DNA of 64,000 nt from Streptomyces nigra (lineage in GTDB: Bacteria; Actinomycetota; Actinomycetes; Streptomycetales; Streptomycetaceae): the NCBI RefSeq assembly GCF_003074055.1, contig NZ_CP029043.1, positions 5,200,501 to 5,264,500 on the forward strand, in the 5' to 3' direction. Of this stretch, positions 57,474 to 64,000 are shown piece after piece. The translations under genes and the position numbers were made by a program. Every line of letters begins with the position of its first letter. The stretch's first letter is position 1. The notes beneath the pieces are model-generated. The model searched no databases. It saw only the letters and a list, made by a program, of their open reading frames with translations, and was not told where the DNA came from.

Positions 57474-58029
57474 AGGCGTCCTCGGCCCAGTCCCGCAGCG
57501 CCGCCTTGCTGGAGAAGTTCGCGACGTTCTTGTCCAGCGGGTCGTCCGTGTACTGGTGGAACCGCCACTTCGCCTGGATGCGGGGCTTGCCCGCCGTCAC
57601 ATAGTCGGCGATCCAGAGGCCGTCACCGGCGTACGACGTGGTGTCGACGTTCAGCCAGTAATGGCGGTTGCAGTAGAGCACGACCCGGTTGTCCGGCCGC
57701 TTCTCGCGCAGGATGCGGATGAACCGGTCCTTCTCCGCGTTGCTCGCGTGCGTGCCGTCGCCGGTGGTCTCCCAGTCGACGGCGAGGACGTCACCCGCCT
57801 TCTCCGGCGCCTTCTTCAGGAAGTAGTCGGCCTGGGCGGTCAGGTTGCCCGGCCACAGGAAGTGGTAGAAGCCGACGACCAGACCCGCGTCACGGGCCCG
57901 CTTCGTCTGGGCGGAGAGCTTGGGGTTGACGTACGAGCGGCCCTCCGTCGCCTTGACGAAGACGAAGGAGAGACCGTCGGTGTCGTAGGACGAGGACTGG
58001 TACGCGCTCACGTCGATGCCGCGCAGCAT
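57472..58029 (-). CDS. GH25 lysozyme-like muramidase, no signal peptide
   Basis: 185 residues. GH25 barrel: RGIDVSAYQ (Asp6), FVFVKATEG, VVGFYHFLWPG, catalytic VLAVDWETTGD (Asp85, Glu87), YCNRHYW and WIADY. GGGAG precedes the ATG. No export signal, so the protein is either cytosolic, exported by a non-classical route (phage-tail-like or Streptomyces contractile systems) or taken with another start; no upstream in-frame signal is seen. Cleaves peptidoglycan glycan strands by family. Single gene. Confidence 0.9.
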   Translation of the reverse strand: MLRGIDVSAYQSSSYDTDGLSFVFVKATEGRSYVNPKLSAQTKRARDAGLVVGFYHFLWPGNLTAQADYFLKKAPEKAGDVLAVDWETTGDGTHASNAEKDRFIRILREKRPDNRVVLYCNRHYWLNVDTTSYAGDGLWIADYVTAGKPRIQAKWRFHQYTDDPLDKNVANFSSKAALRDWAEDA

Positions 58030-58120
58030 GGGGGGACTCCCTGAGTGCCGTGGGGGGACAGGAGTTGACCTGGCTTATGCCCCACCGTGGCACGGCTGAC
58101 GCGTCATGGACGTGGAATCG

Positions 58121-59488
58121 TCAACATTCGATGATGTTCACGGCGAGCCCGCCCCGCGCCGTCTCCTTGTACTTGACGGACATGTCGGCGCCCGTGTCCT
58201 TCATCGTCTTGATGACCTTGTCCAGGGACACCTTGTGCGAGCCGTCGCCGCGCATCGCCATCCGGGCGGCCGTGACCGCCTTCACGGCCGCCATGCCGTT
58301 GCGCTCGATGCAGGGGATCTGCACGAGGCCCCCGACCGGGTCGCAGGTGAGGCCCAGGTTGTGCTCCATGCCGATCTCGGCGGCGTTCTCCACCTGCTCC
58401 GGGGAGCCGCCCAGCACCTCCGCGAGCGCGCCCGCCGCCATCGAGCAGGCCGAGCCGACCTCGCCCTGGCAGCCGACCTCGGCGCCGGAGATCGAGGCGT
58501 TCTCCTTGAAGAGCATGCCGATCGCGCCCGCGGCCAGCAGGAAGCGGACCACGCCCTCCTCGTCGGCGCCCGGCACGAAGTTGATGTAGTAGTGCAGGAC
58601 GGCCGGGATGATGCCCGCCGCGCCGTTCGTCGGGGCGGTGACCACCCGTCCGCCGGCGGCGTTCTCCTCGTTCACGGCCATCGCGTAGAGCGTGATCCAC
58701 TCCATGGCCAGGGCCTTCGCGTCGCCCTCGGAGCGCAGCTTGCGCGCGGTGTTCGCGGCCCGCCGGCGGACCTTCAGACCGCCCGGCAGGATGCCCTCCC
58801 GGGACATGCCCCGCGACACGCACTCCCGCATCACCCGCCAGATCTCCAGCAGGCCCTCGCGGATCTCCTCCTCGGTGCGCCAGGCCCGCTCGTTCTCCAG
58901 CATCAGCGCCGAGATCGACAGGCCCGTCTCCCGGGTCAGGCGCAGCAGCTCGTCGCCCGTGCGGAAGGGGTACTTCAGGACGGTGTCGTCGAGCTTGATC
59001 CGGTCCTCGCCGACCGCGTCCTCGTCGACGACGAAACCGCCGCCCACCGAGTAGTACGTCTTCGTCAGCAGCTCCCCGCCCTGGGCGTCGAACGCCCACA
59101 GGGTCATGCCGTTCGCGTGGTAGGGGAGGGCCTTGCGGCGGTGCAGGACCAGGTCGTCGTCGAAGGAGAAGGCGATCTCGTGCTCGCCGAGCAACCGCAG
59201 CCGGCCGGACTGCTTGATCGACTCCACCCGTCCGTCGGCGGACTCGACGTCCACGGTGCGCGGGGAGTCGCCCTCCAGGCCGAGCAGCACCGCCTTCGGG
59301 GTGCCGTGGCCGTGCCCGGTCGCGCCGAGCGAGCCGTACAGCTCGGCCCGTACGGCGGTGACGGACTCCAGGACGCCCTCGTTGCGCAGCCGGCGCGCGA
59401 ACATACGGGCCGCCCGCATCGGACCCACCGTGTGGGAGCTGGACGGGCCGATGCCGATCGAGAACAGGTCGAAGACCGATATGGCCAC
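58121..59488 (-). CDS. sdaA: L-serine ammonia-lyase (iron-sulfur, single chain)
   Basis: 455 residues from GTG at 59488 with GAGGAG upstream. Deaminates L-serine to pyruvate and ammonia. N-terminal beta domain with [16 protein letters not shown]-terminal alpha domain with the [4Fe-4S] cysteines in [11 protein letters not shown] and [12 protein letters not shown] and with [11 protein letters not shown]. Full-length fused type. It follows glyA by 93 bases including a hairpin, so it may be partly transcribed with the glycine operon. Physiologically it removes serine produced by GlyA from glycine. Confidence 0.95.
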   Translation of the reverse strand: MAISVFDLFSIGIGPSSSHTVGPMRAARMFARRLRNEGVLESVTAVRAELYGSLGATGHGHGTPKAVLLGLEGDSPRTVDVESADGRVESIKQSGRLRLLGEHEIAFSFDDDLVLHRRKALPYHANGMTLWAFDAQGGELLTKTYYSVGGGFVVDEDAVGEDRIKLDDTVLKYPFRTGDELLRLTRETGLSISALMLENERAWRTEEEIREGLLEIWRVMRECVSRGMSREGILPGGLKVRRRAANTARKLRSEGDAKALAMEWITLYAMAVNEENAAGGRVVTAPTNGAAGIIPAVLHYYINFVPGADEEGVVRFLLAAGAIGMLFKENASISGAEVGCQGEVGSACSMAAGALAEVLGGSPEQVENAAEIGMEHNLGLTCDPVGGLVQIPCIERNGMAAVKAVTAARMAMRGDGSHKVSLDKVIKTMKDTGADMSVKYKETARGGLAVNIIEC

Positions 59489-59524
59489 GGAAACTCCTCG
59501 GTGCGGGGTGGTGCGGGGGGCTTT

Positions 59525-59566
59525 CCCGGGGTGCCCCGCACCTTCGAGTGTGCGGGACGCCCCGGG
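59525..59566 (-). terminator. Hairpin between glyA and sdaA
   Basis: 17-base arms CCCGGGGTGCCCCGCAC (59525-59541) and GTGCGGGACGCCCCGGG (59550-59566) with one wobble and one mismatch. It probably lowers or ends transcription from glyA into sdaA. Confidence 0.8.
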
Positions 59567-59581
59567 AGAGTGACGACGGTC

Positions 59582-60859
59582 CTACTTGTTCAGACCGGCG
59601 TAGAGCGGGTGCTTGTCGGCCAGCGCCTTCACCCGGGCCTTGAGCGCCGCGGCGTCGTACGACGGCTTCAGCGTCTCGGCGATCACGTCCGCGACCTCGG
59701 TGAAGTCCTCGGCGGTGAAACCGCGCGTGGCCAGCGCCGGGGTGCCGATGCGCAGCCCGGAGGTCACCATCGGCGGCCGCGGGTCGTCCGGCACCGCGTT
59801 GCGGTTGACCGTGATCCCCACCTCGTGGAGGCGGTCCTCGGCCTGCTGCCCGTCCAGCTCGGACTCCCGCAGGTCGACCAGGATGAGGTGCACGTCCGTG
59901 CCGCCGGACAGCACGTTCACCCCGGCCGCGCGGGCGTCCTCGGCGGTCAGCCGGTCCGCGAGGATGCGGGCGCCCTCGACCGTGCGGCGCTGGCGCTCCT
60001 TGAACTCCTCGGAGGCGGCGACCTTGAACGAGACCGCCTTGGCGGCGATCACGTGCTCCAGCGGACCGCCCTGGAAGCCCGGGAAGACGGAGGAGTTCAG
60101 CTTCTTCGCGAACTCCTTGCTGCGCGCCAGGATGATCCCGCCGCGCGGCCCGCCGAGCGTCTTGTGGGTGGTGGAGGTGACCACGTCGGCGTGCGGCACC
60201 GGGTTGGGGTGCAGCCCCGCCGCGACCAGGCCCGCGAAGTGGGCCATGTCCACCCACAGGTAGGCGCCGGTCTCGTCGGCGATCCGGCGGAAGGCCGCGA
60301 AGTCCAGCTGGCGCGGGTACGCCGACCAGCCCGCGATGATCACCTTCGGGCGGTGCTCCTTGGCGAGGCGCTCCACCTCGTCCATGTCGACCAGACCGCT
60401 CTCCGGGTCCACGTGGTACGCGACCACCTGGAACTGCTTGCCGGAGAAGTTCAGCCGCATCCCGTGGGTGAGGTGGCCGCCGTGCGCCAGGTCCAGGCCC
60501 AGGATGGTGTCGCCGGGCTGGGCCAGCGCGAACAGCGCCGCCTGGTTGGCCGAGGCGCCCGAGTGCGGCTGGACATTGGCGTACTCGGCGCCGAACAGCT
60601 CCTTCACCCGGTCGATGGCGATCTGCTCGGCGACGTCGACGTGCTCGCAGCCGCCGTAGTAGCGCCGGCCGGGGTAGCCCTCGGCGTACTTGTTCGTCAG
60701 GACCGAGCCCTGCGCCTCCATGACGGCGACCGGGGCGAAGTTCTCCGACGCGATCATCTCGAGGGTGGACTGCTGACGCTCCAGCTCGGCGTCGAGCGCC
60801 GCGGCGACCGCCGGGTCCAGCTCGTGCAGGGGCGTGTTCAGAAGGGAGTTCTCAGACAT
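59582..60859 (-). CDS. glyA: Serine hydroxymethyltransferase
   Basis: 425 residues. Converts glycine and 5,10-methylene-tetrahydrofolate to serine and tetrahydrofolate (reversible). PLP lysine Lys233 in [37 protein letters not shown] and [13 protein letters not shown] are present. Starts 16 bases after gcvH, so the pair is cotranscribed. Streptomyces usually also has a housekeeping glyA; this copy, behind the glycine riboswitch, is likely the catabolic one that turns glycine-derived one-carbon units into serine. Confidence 0.96.
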   Translation of the reverse strand: MSENSLLNTPLHELDPAVAAALDAELERQQSTLEMIASENFAPVAVMEAQGSVLTNKYAEGYPGRRYYGGCEHVDVAEQIAIDRVKELFGAEYANVQPHSGASANQAALFALAQPGDTILGLDLAHGGHLTHGMRLNFSGKQFQVVAYHVDPESGLVDMDEVERLAKEHRPKVIIAGWSAYPRQLDFAAFRRIADETGAYLWVDMAHFAGLVAAGLHPNPVPHADVVTSTTHKTLGGPRGGIILARSKEFAKKLNSSVFPGFQGGPLEHVIAAKAVSFKVAASEEFKERQRRTVEGARILADRLTAEDARAAGVNVLSGGTDVHLILVDLRESELDGQQAEDRLHEVGITVNRNAVPDDPRPPMVTSGLRIGTPALATRGFTAEDFTEVADVIAETLKPSYDAAALKARVKALADKHPLYAGLNK

Positions 60860-60875
60860 GGGGGGTACGGGCTCC

Positions 60876-61253
60876 TCAGCCGGCGGTGTGGGCGTCGTAC
60901 TCGTCTGCGGAGAGCAGGTCGGCCGGCTCCTCCGTGACGCGCACCTTGAACAGCCAGCCGCCCTCGAAGGGGGCCGAGTTCACCAGGGCCGGGTCGTTCA
61001 CCACGTCCTCGTTGATCTCGGTGACCTCGCCGGTGACCGGGGAGTACAGGTCGGAGACGGACTTCGTCGACTCCAGTTCGCCGCAGGTGTCACCCGCGGT
61101 CACGGTCGAGCCGACCTCGGGGAGCTGGGCGTAGACGACGTCGCCGAGCGCGTTGGCCGCGAACTCGGTGATGCCGACCGTGGCGACGCCGTCCTCGGCG
61201 GTCGCGAGCCACTCGTGCTCCTTGCTGTAACGCAGCTGCTGGGGGTTGCTCAT
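60876..61253 (-). CDS. gcvH: Glycine cleavage system H protein
   Basis: 125 residues from ATG at 61253 (GGAG upstream); an upstream TTG-type extension of seven residues is not supported. Lipoyl domain with the modified Lys64 in [15 protein letters not shown], preceded by [20 protein letters not shown]. Shuttles the aminomethyl group between GcvP and GcvT. 143 bases downstream of gcvT with hairpin-forming DNA between, and 16 bases before glyA. Confidence 0.96.
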   Translation of the reverse strand: MSNPQQLRYSKEHEWLATAEDGVATVGITEFAANALGDVVYAQLPEVGSTVTAGDTCGELESTKSVSDLYSPVTGEVTEINEDVVNDPALVNSAPFEGGWLFKVRVTEEPADLLSADEYDAHTAG

Positions 61254-61365
61254 GGCCTGAATTCTCCTGTACACGCGTCAGTGCTGATGAAGGGGGACTG
61301 AGACGACTGGGACGGCGGACATGGCGGCGGACGTGCGCGGTCGCACGCCGCCCTGCCAGTCTGTA

Positions 61366-61390
61366 CGCGCGGCGCGGCTCGTGCCGCGCG
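61366..61390 (-). terminator. Hairpin in the gcvT-gcvH gap
   Basis: CGCGCGGC (61366-61373) and GCCGCGCG (61383-61390) just after the gcvT stop. May attenuate transcription into gcvH-glyA or stabilise the gcvT mRNA. Confidence 0.45.
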
Positions 61391-61396
61391 CGGTTC

Positions 61397-62515
61397 CTAC
61401 TTCTGCCGCTTGTAGAACGGCAGCGCCACGACCTCGTAGGGCTCGTGGCTGCCGCGGATGTCCACGCCGACCCCGGGGGTGCCCGGCGCCGCGTGCGCGG
61501 CGTCGACGTAGGCCATGGCGATCGGCTTGCCCAGGGTGGGGGAGGGGGCGCCGGAGGTCACCTCGCCGATGACCTCGCCGCCGGCGACGACCGGGTACCC
61601 GGAGCGCGGCACGCGGCGGCCCTCGGCGACCAGGCCGACCAGGACGCGCGGCGGGTTCGTCTCGGCCTTGGCGGCGGCCGCCTGGAGCGCCTCGCGCCCG
61701 ACGAAGTCGCCCTCCTTCTCGAACTTCACCACCCGGCCGAGGCCGGCGTCGAAGGGGGTGAGCGAGGTCGACAGCTCGTTGCCGTACAGCGGCATGCCCG
61801 CCTCCAGGCGGAGCGTGTCACGGCAGGACAGGCCGCAGGGGACCAGGCCGACGCCCTGACCGGCCTCGGTGAGCGCCTGCCACAGCTCCACGGCGTGCTC
61901 CGGCTTCACGAACAGCTCGAAGCCGTCCTCGCCGGTGTAGCCCGTGCGGGCGATCAGGGCGGGCACGCCGGCGACGGTGCCGGGCAGGCCGGCGTAGTAC
62001 TTCAGGCCGTCCAGATCGGCGTCGGTGAGCGACTTCAGGATGCCGGGGGACTCGGGGCCCTGGACGGCGATCAGCGCGTACGCGTCACGGTCGTCGCGGA
62101 CCTCGGCGTCGAAGCCGGCCACCCGCTCGGTCAGCGCGTCGAGCACGACCTGGGCGTTGGAGGCGTTGGCGACGACCATGTACTCGGTCTCGTCGAGCCG
62201 GTAGACGATCAGGTCGTCCAGGATGCCGCCGTCGGCCCGGCAGATCATGGTGTAGCGGGCGCGGCCCACCCCGACGGAGGCGATGTTGCCCACCAGGGCG
62301 TGGTTCAGGAAGGCGGCCGCCTGGGCGCCGGTGACCGTGATCTCGCCCATGTGCGAGAGGTCGAACAGGCCGGCGCGGGTGCGCACCGCGTTGTGCTCGT
62401 CGCGCTCGGAGCCGTAGCGCAGGGGCATGTCCCAGCCGGCGAAGTCGGTCATGGTGGCGCCCAGCGAGCGGTGCAGGGCGTCCAGGGCGGTACGGCGCGG
62501 TTCGGAACTGCTCAT
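61397..62515 (-). CDS. gcvT: Glycine cleavage system T protein (aminomethyltransferase)
   Basis: 372 residues from ATG at 62515; GGGAG lies eleven bases upstream. An in-frame start at 62590 would lie inside the riboswitch and is rejected. Transfers the methylene group to tetrahydrofolate with ammonia release. Motifs: FAGWDMPLRYGSERDEHNAVR, GLFDLSHMGEI, ARTGYTGEDGFELF and CRDTLRLEAGMPLYGNEL. First gene of the operon gcvT-gcvH-glyA(-sdaA). gcvP and lpd are not in the window, so the complex is assembled from dispersed genes. Confidence 0.96.
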   Translation of the reverse strand: MSSSEPRRTALDALHRSLGATMTDFAGWDMPLRYGSERDEHNAVRTRAGLFDLSHMGEITVTGAQAAAFLNHALVGNIASVGVGRARYTMICRADGGILDDLIVYRLDETEYMVVANASNAQVVLDALTERVAGFDAEVRDDRDAYALIAVQGPESPGILKSLTDADLDGLKYYAGLPGTVAGVPALIARTGYTGEDGFELFVKPEHAVELWQALTEAGQGVGLVPCGLSCRDTLRLEAGMPLYGNELSTSLTPFDAGLGRVVKFEKEGDFVGREALQAAAAKAETNPPRVLVGLVAEGRRVPRSGYPVVAGGEVIGEVTSGAPSPTLGKPIAMAYVDAAHAAPGTPGVGVDIRGSHEPYEVVALPFYKRQK

Positions 62516-62550
62516 CGGTCGGTCGTCTCCCAAGGCATGACGGGCGGTCG

Positions 62551-62750
62551 TTCCTCCCCATCTGTCATCGGAACCTGAGAGGTTCGTCATGACCGCGCGT
62601 GGGCATGACTTGCACCTTGGGTGGGACCACCGGCGACGGCGGCCCGCTTTTCAGATGTGCCTCGCCCGCGCGGTAACGGGGCCTGAGAGATTCAAGGGAG
62701 GGACTTGCTCCTTCGGCGCCCCGGCGGCGTACAGCCGGGGACTCTCCCGC
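62551..62750 (-). ncRNA. Tandem glycine riboswitch upstream of gcvT
   Basis: On the minus strand two aptamers are readable. Aptamer 1: GGGAGAGT (62741-62748), GCGCCGAAGGAGCAAG (near 62704-62719), GAATCTCTCAGGC (62681-62693). Aptamer 2: CCAAGGTGCAAGTCATG (near 62604-62620), GAACCTCTCAGGTTC (62571-62585) followed by GATGACAGATGGGGAGG (62553-62569). These are the conserved segments of glycine riboswitches, which switch on glycine cleavage genes when glycine is high. The second aptamer ends 35 bases before the gcvT ATG, and no intrinsic terminator is obvious there, so control may act on translation. Confidence 0.95.
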
Positions 62751-62929
62751 GCGGATTCAAACGGCCGGTATGCAGTTGGCGCCGCCATCATCGCATGCCC
62801 GGCCCCGTCTGCCCCAGGCCACATCTGTAACCGGCCTGTGGCAGTAAGCGAACGAAAACAGAGAGGATCCTCCATTACCTTCTCTTTACGCTCGGTGGGG
62901 ATGGGGAAGCCTGTATGCGGAGGAGGACG
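62751..62929. other. Divergent promoter region of riboswitch operon and P-loop gene
   Basis: About 180 bases between riboswitch and the P-loop protein gene. The gcv promoter must lie just upstream of 62750 on the minus strand and the P-loop gene promoter near 62860-62910, where the DNA is AT-richer than the surroundings. I see no consensus pair strong enough to place them. Confidence 0.35.
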
Positions 62930-63601
62930 ATGACGGTGAAGCGCACCACGGCGTACGCCACCACGTCGGGCATCGCCCTGCCCGGGCAGCCGGGGGCCTC
63001 GGCCGTCGAGGCCCGGACGCGTCCCGCGCCGGTGGTGCGGGACCTGCGCGAGCGGTCGGGCCGCGGCCCGACCGCCCTGCTCTTCGGCCCCCGCGACCTC
63101 GTCGTGATCACCGGCCTGCCCGGCAGCGGCAAGTCCACCCTGATGCGGCGGACCGTCCGCGGCCCGCGCGTCGACTCCCAGGACACCCGGGACCGCTGGG
63201 ACGCCCGGATGCCCGGTTTCCTGCCCTACGCCCTCTACCGTCCCCTGGTCCGTCTCTCCCACTACGCCGGGCTGCGCCGCGCCGTCCGCCGCGGCGGCGG
63301 GGTCGTCGTGCACGACTGCGGCACCCAGGCGTGGGTGCGCGGCTGGCTGGCCCGGGCCGCCCGGCGCCGCGGCGGCGTCCTGCACCTGCTGGTGCTCGAC
63401 GTCGACCCGGACACCGCTCTGGAGGGGCAGCGCGAGCGCGGCCGGGGCGTCTCCCGGTACGCCTTCCTGCGTCACCGGCGCGCCGCCGCCCGGCTGCTGC
63501 GCGCCGTCGACAGCGGTGAGCTGCCCCGGGGCTGCGGCTCCGCGGTGCTGCTCGACCGGGACGCGGCCGGCACCCTGCGCCGGATCGGGTTCACGGGCTG
63601 A
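62930..63601 (+). CDS. P-loop AAA/zeta-toxin-like kinase
   Basis: 223 residues from ATG at 62930, just after GGAGGAGG; ATG 62915 and GTG 62936 are alternatives. A Walker A motif VVITGLPGSGKSTLM lies at about residues 62-76, then VDSQDTRDRW and a Walker B-like VVVHDCGTQAWVRG. The C-terminal half (LLVLDVDPDTALEGQRERGRG, an Arg-rich lid) fits a small-molecule or nucleoside kinase fold of the AAA_33/zeta type. Arg-rich throughout. Substrate unknown, and toxin activity is not implied. Separate unit ending in a hairpin. Confidence 0.8.
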   Translation: MTVKRTTAYATTSGIALPGQPGASAVEARTRPAPVVRDLRERSGRGPTALLFGPRDLVVITGLPGSGKSTLMRRTVRGPRVDSQDTRDRWDARMPGFLPYALYRPLVRLSHYAGLRRAVRRGGGVVVHDCGTQAWVRGWLARAARRRGGVLHLLVLDVDPDTALEGQRERGRGVSRYAFLRHRRAAARLLRAVDSGELPRGCGSAVLLDRDAAGTLRRIGFTG

Positions 63602-63604
63602 CCC

Positions 63605-63630
63605 GGGCCCGGCCGGGCGGGGCCGGGTCC
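63605..63630 (+). terminator. Terminator after P-loop kinase gene
   Basis: GGGCCCGGCC (63605-63614) and GGCCGGGTCC (63621-63630), ten pairs with one wobble, six-base loop. Confidence 0.7.
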
Positions 63631-63681
63631 CGGTAGCCTTTCGACCCTCAGACGTGATTCACAGCAGGCGGTCACAGACAG

Positions 63682-64000
63682 ATGGACTTCGCAGCGGATC
63701 TCCCCGCGGACTTCCCGGCAGGCTCTCCCCTCCACCCGCACGGCGGCTGGCCCGGCAACGAACTGGAGGAGGTGCTCTCGGCCTCCCTCGGCCAGCCGTC
63801 GGCCGGCGGCCGGATCGTGGAGGTGCTGGGCCGCAGCTTCGTCTGGGTGCCGCTGCCCAACGGCGGCGGCCCGGACAGCGGTCCGCTCGACCTGCCCGGC
63901 ATGGAGATCGACGGCCAGGGCTATGTCCCGGTGTTCTCCTCAGAGGAGCAGTTCCGGCAGGTCGTCGGCTCCCACATGGCGTACACCGTCGCCCCGGCCG
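63682..64000 (+). CDS. sseB: SseB-family protein, 3' partial
   Basis: First 106 residues from ATG at 63682; cut by the window end. NELEEVLSASLG, RSFVWVPLPNGG and GYVPVFSSEEQFRQVVG are the N-terminal SseB fold (enhanced serine sensitivity). SseB raises sensitivity to serine in E. coli when overproduced. In type VII systems the same fold can act as a regulator. Lying next to the glycine-serine operon, a serine-related role is attractive but unproven. No clear Shine-Dalgarno precedes the ATG. Confidence 0.8.
   Translation, partial: MDFAADLPADFPAGSPLHPHGGWPGNELEEVLSASLGQPSAGGRIVEVLGRSFVWVPLPNGGGPDSGPLDLPGMEIDGQGYVPVFSSEEQFRQVVGSHMAYTVAPA

Noticed and set aside
62516-62590. Longer gcvT start at 62590
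   Set aside because: The extra codons lie inside the second riboswitch aptamer, and a ribosome site precedes ATG 62515.

Overview
The window is high-GC actinobacterial chromosome, almost certainly Streptomyces. Support comes from strong G/C bias at third codon positions, frequent GTG and TTG starts, many 4-bp ATGA/GTGA gene overlaps, perfect GC-rich hairpin terminators, a sugar ABC importer with no ATPase of its own, and the gene content itself: GlgE-pathway cluster, HelR/HelD-type helicase, zinc metalloprotease pair, L,D-transpeptidases. The gene order resembles what I remember of the S. coelicolor SCO5423-SCO5475 region; that is recall, not a search. About 49 protein genes are called, two of them cut by the window edges, plus one tandem glycine riboswitch. 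I see no tRNA, rRNA, insertion sequence or CRISPR array.

Layout. 1-1700: tail of a HINT-containing polymorphic toxin, an overlapping gene with two copies of an ~81-residue repeat (candidate immunity protein), and a second small ORFan flanked by near-identical hairpins. 1.7-8.7 kb: central carbon block pyk, ackA, pta (minus) and divergent pfkA, then a double-HTH regulator. 9.0-12.3 kb: sugar ABC importer (two permeases, lipoprotein) with a dre-like operator. 12.3-16.4 kb: DctB/DctR-like two-component system divergent from dctA. 16.4-19.7 kb: MerR regulator and thioredoxin from a probable leaderless MerR-type promoter, then a HelR-like RNA polymerase-associated helicase ending at a 36-bp perfect palindrome. 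19.7-32.4 kb: alpha-glucan cluster glgE-treS-pep2-glgB (one overlapping minus-strand operon), a subtilisin, and glgP. 32.4-37.3 kb: DUF1990 protein and two paralogous M4 metalloproteases. 37.3-46.6 kb: nadE and four ABC half-exporters forming two asymmetric pairs. 46.8-50.3 kb: ABC-2 exporter with a NarL-type two-component system. 50.3-57.5 kb: glgX, two L,D-transpeptidase lipoproteins, enoyl-CoA hydratase, an anti-sigma-type ATPase and an EF-hand protein. 57.5-64 kb: GH25 lysozyme, sdaA, glyA, gcvH, gcvT behind a glycine riboswitch, a P-loop protein and the start of an SseB-like gene.

How the genes work together. TreS and Pep2 turn trehalose into maltose 1-phosphate, GlgE polymerises it, GlgB branches the product, and GlgP and GlgX degrade it toward glucose phosphates that PfkA and Pyk can use. 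Pta-AckA handle acetyl-CoA overflow and DctA imports C4-dicarboxylates. The riboswitch operon disposes of excess glycine through GcvT/GcvH, converts it to serine (GlyA) and deaminates serine to pyruvate (SdaA); gcvP is not in the window.

Most noteworthy: the toxin/duplicated-immunity pair; an ~225-residue histone-H1-like extension on GlgB; a treS frame that runs 313 bp into pep2 across a perfect hairpin; complementary loss of nucleotide-site motifs in both ABC exporter pairs; the leaderless merR-trx promoter; and the glycine riboswitch operon.
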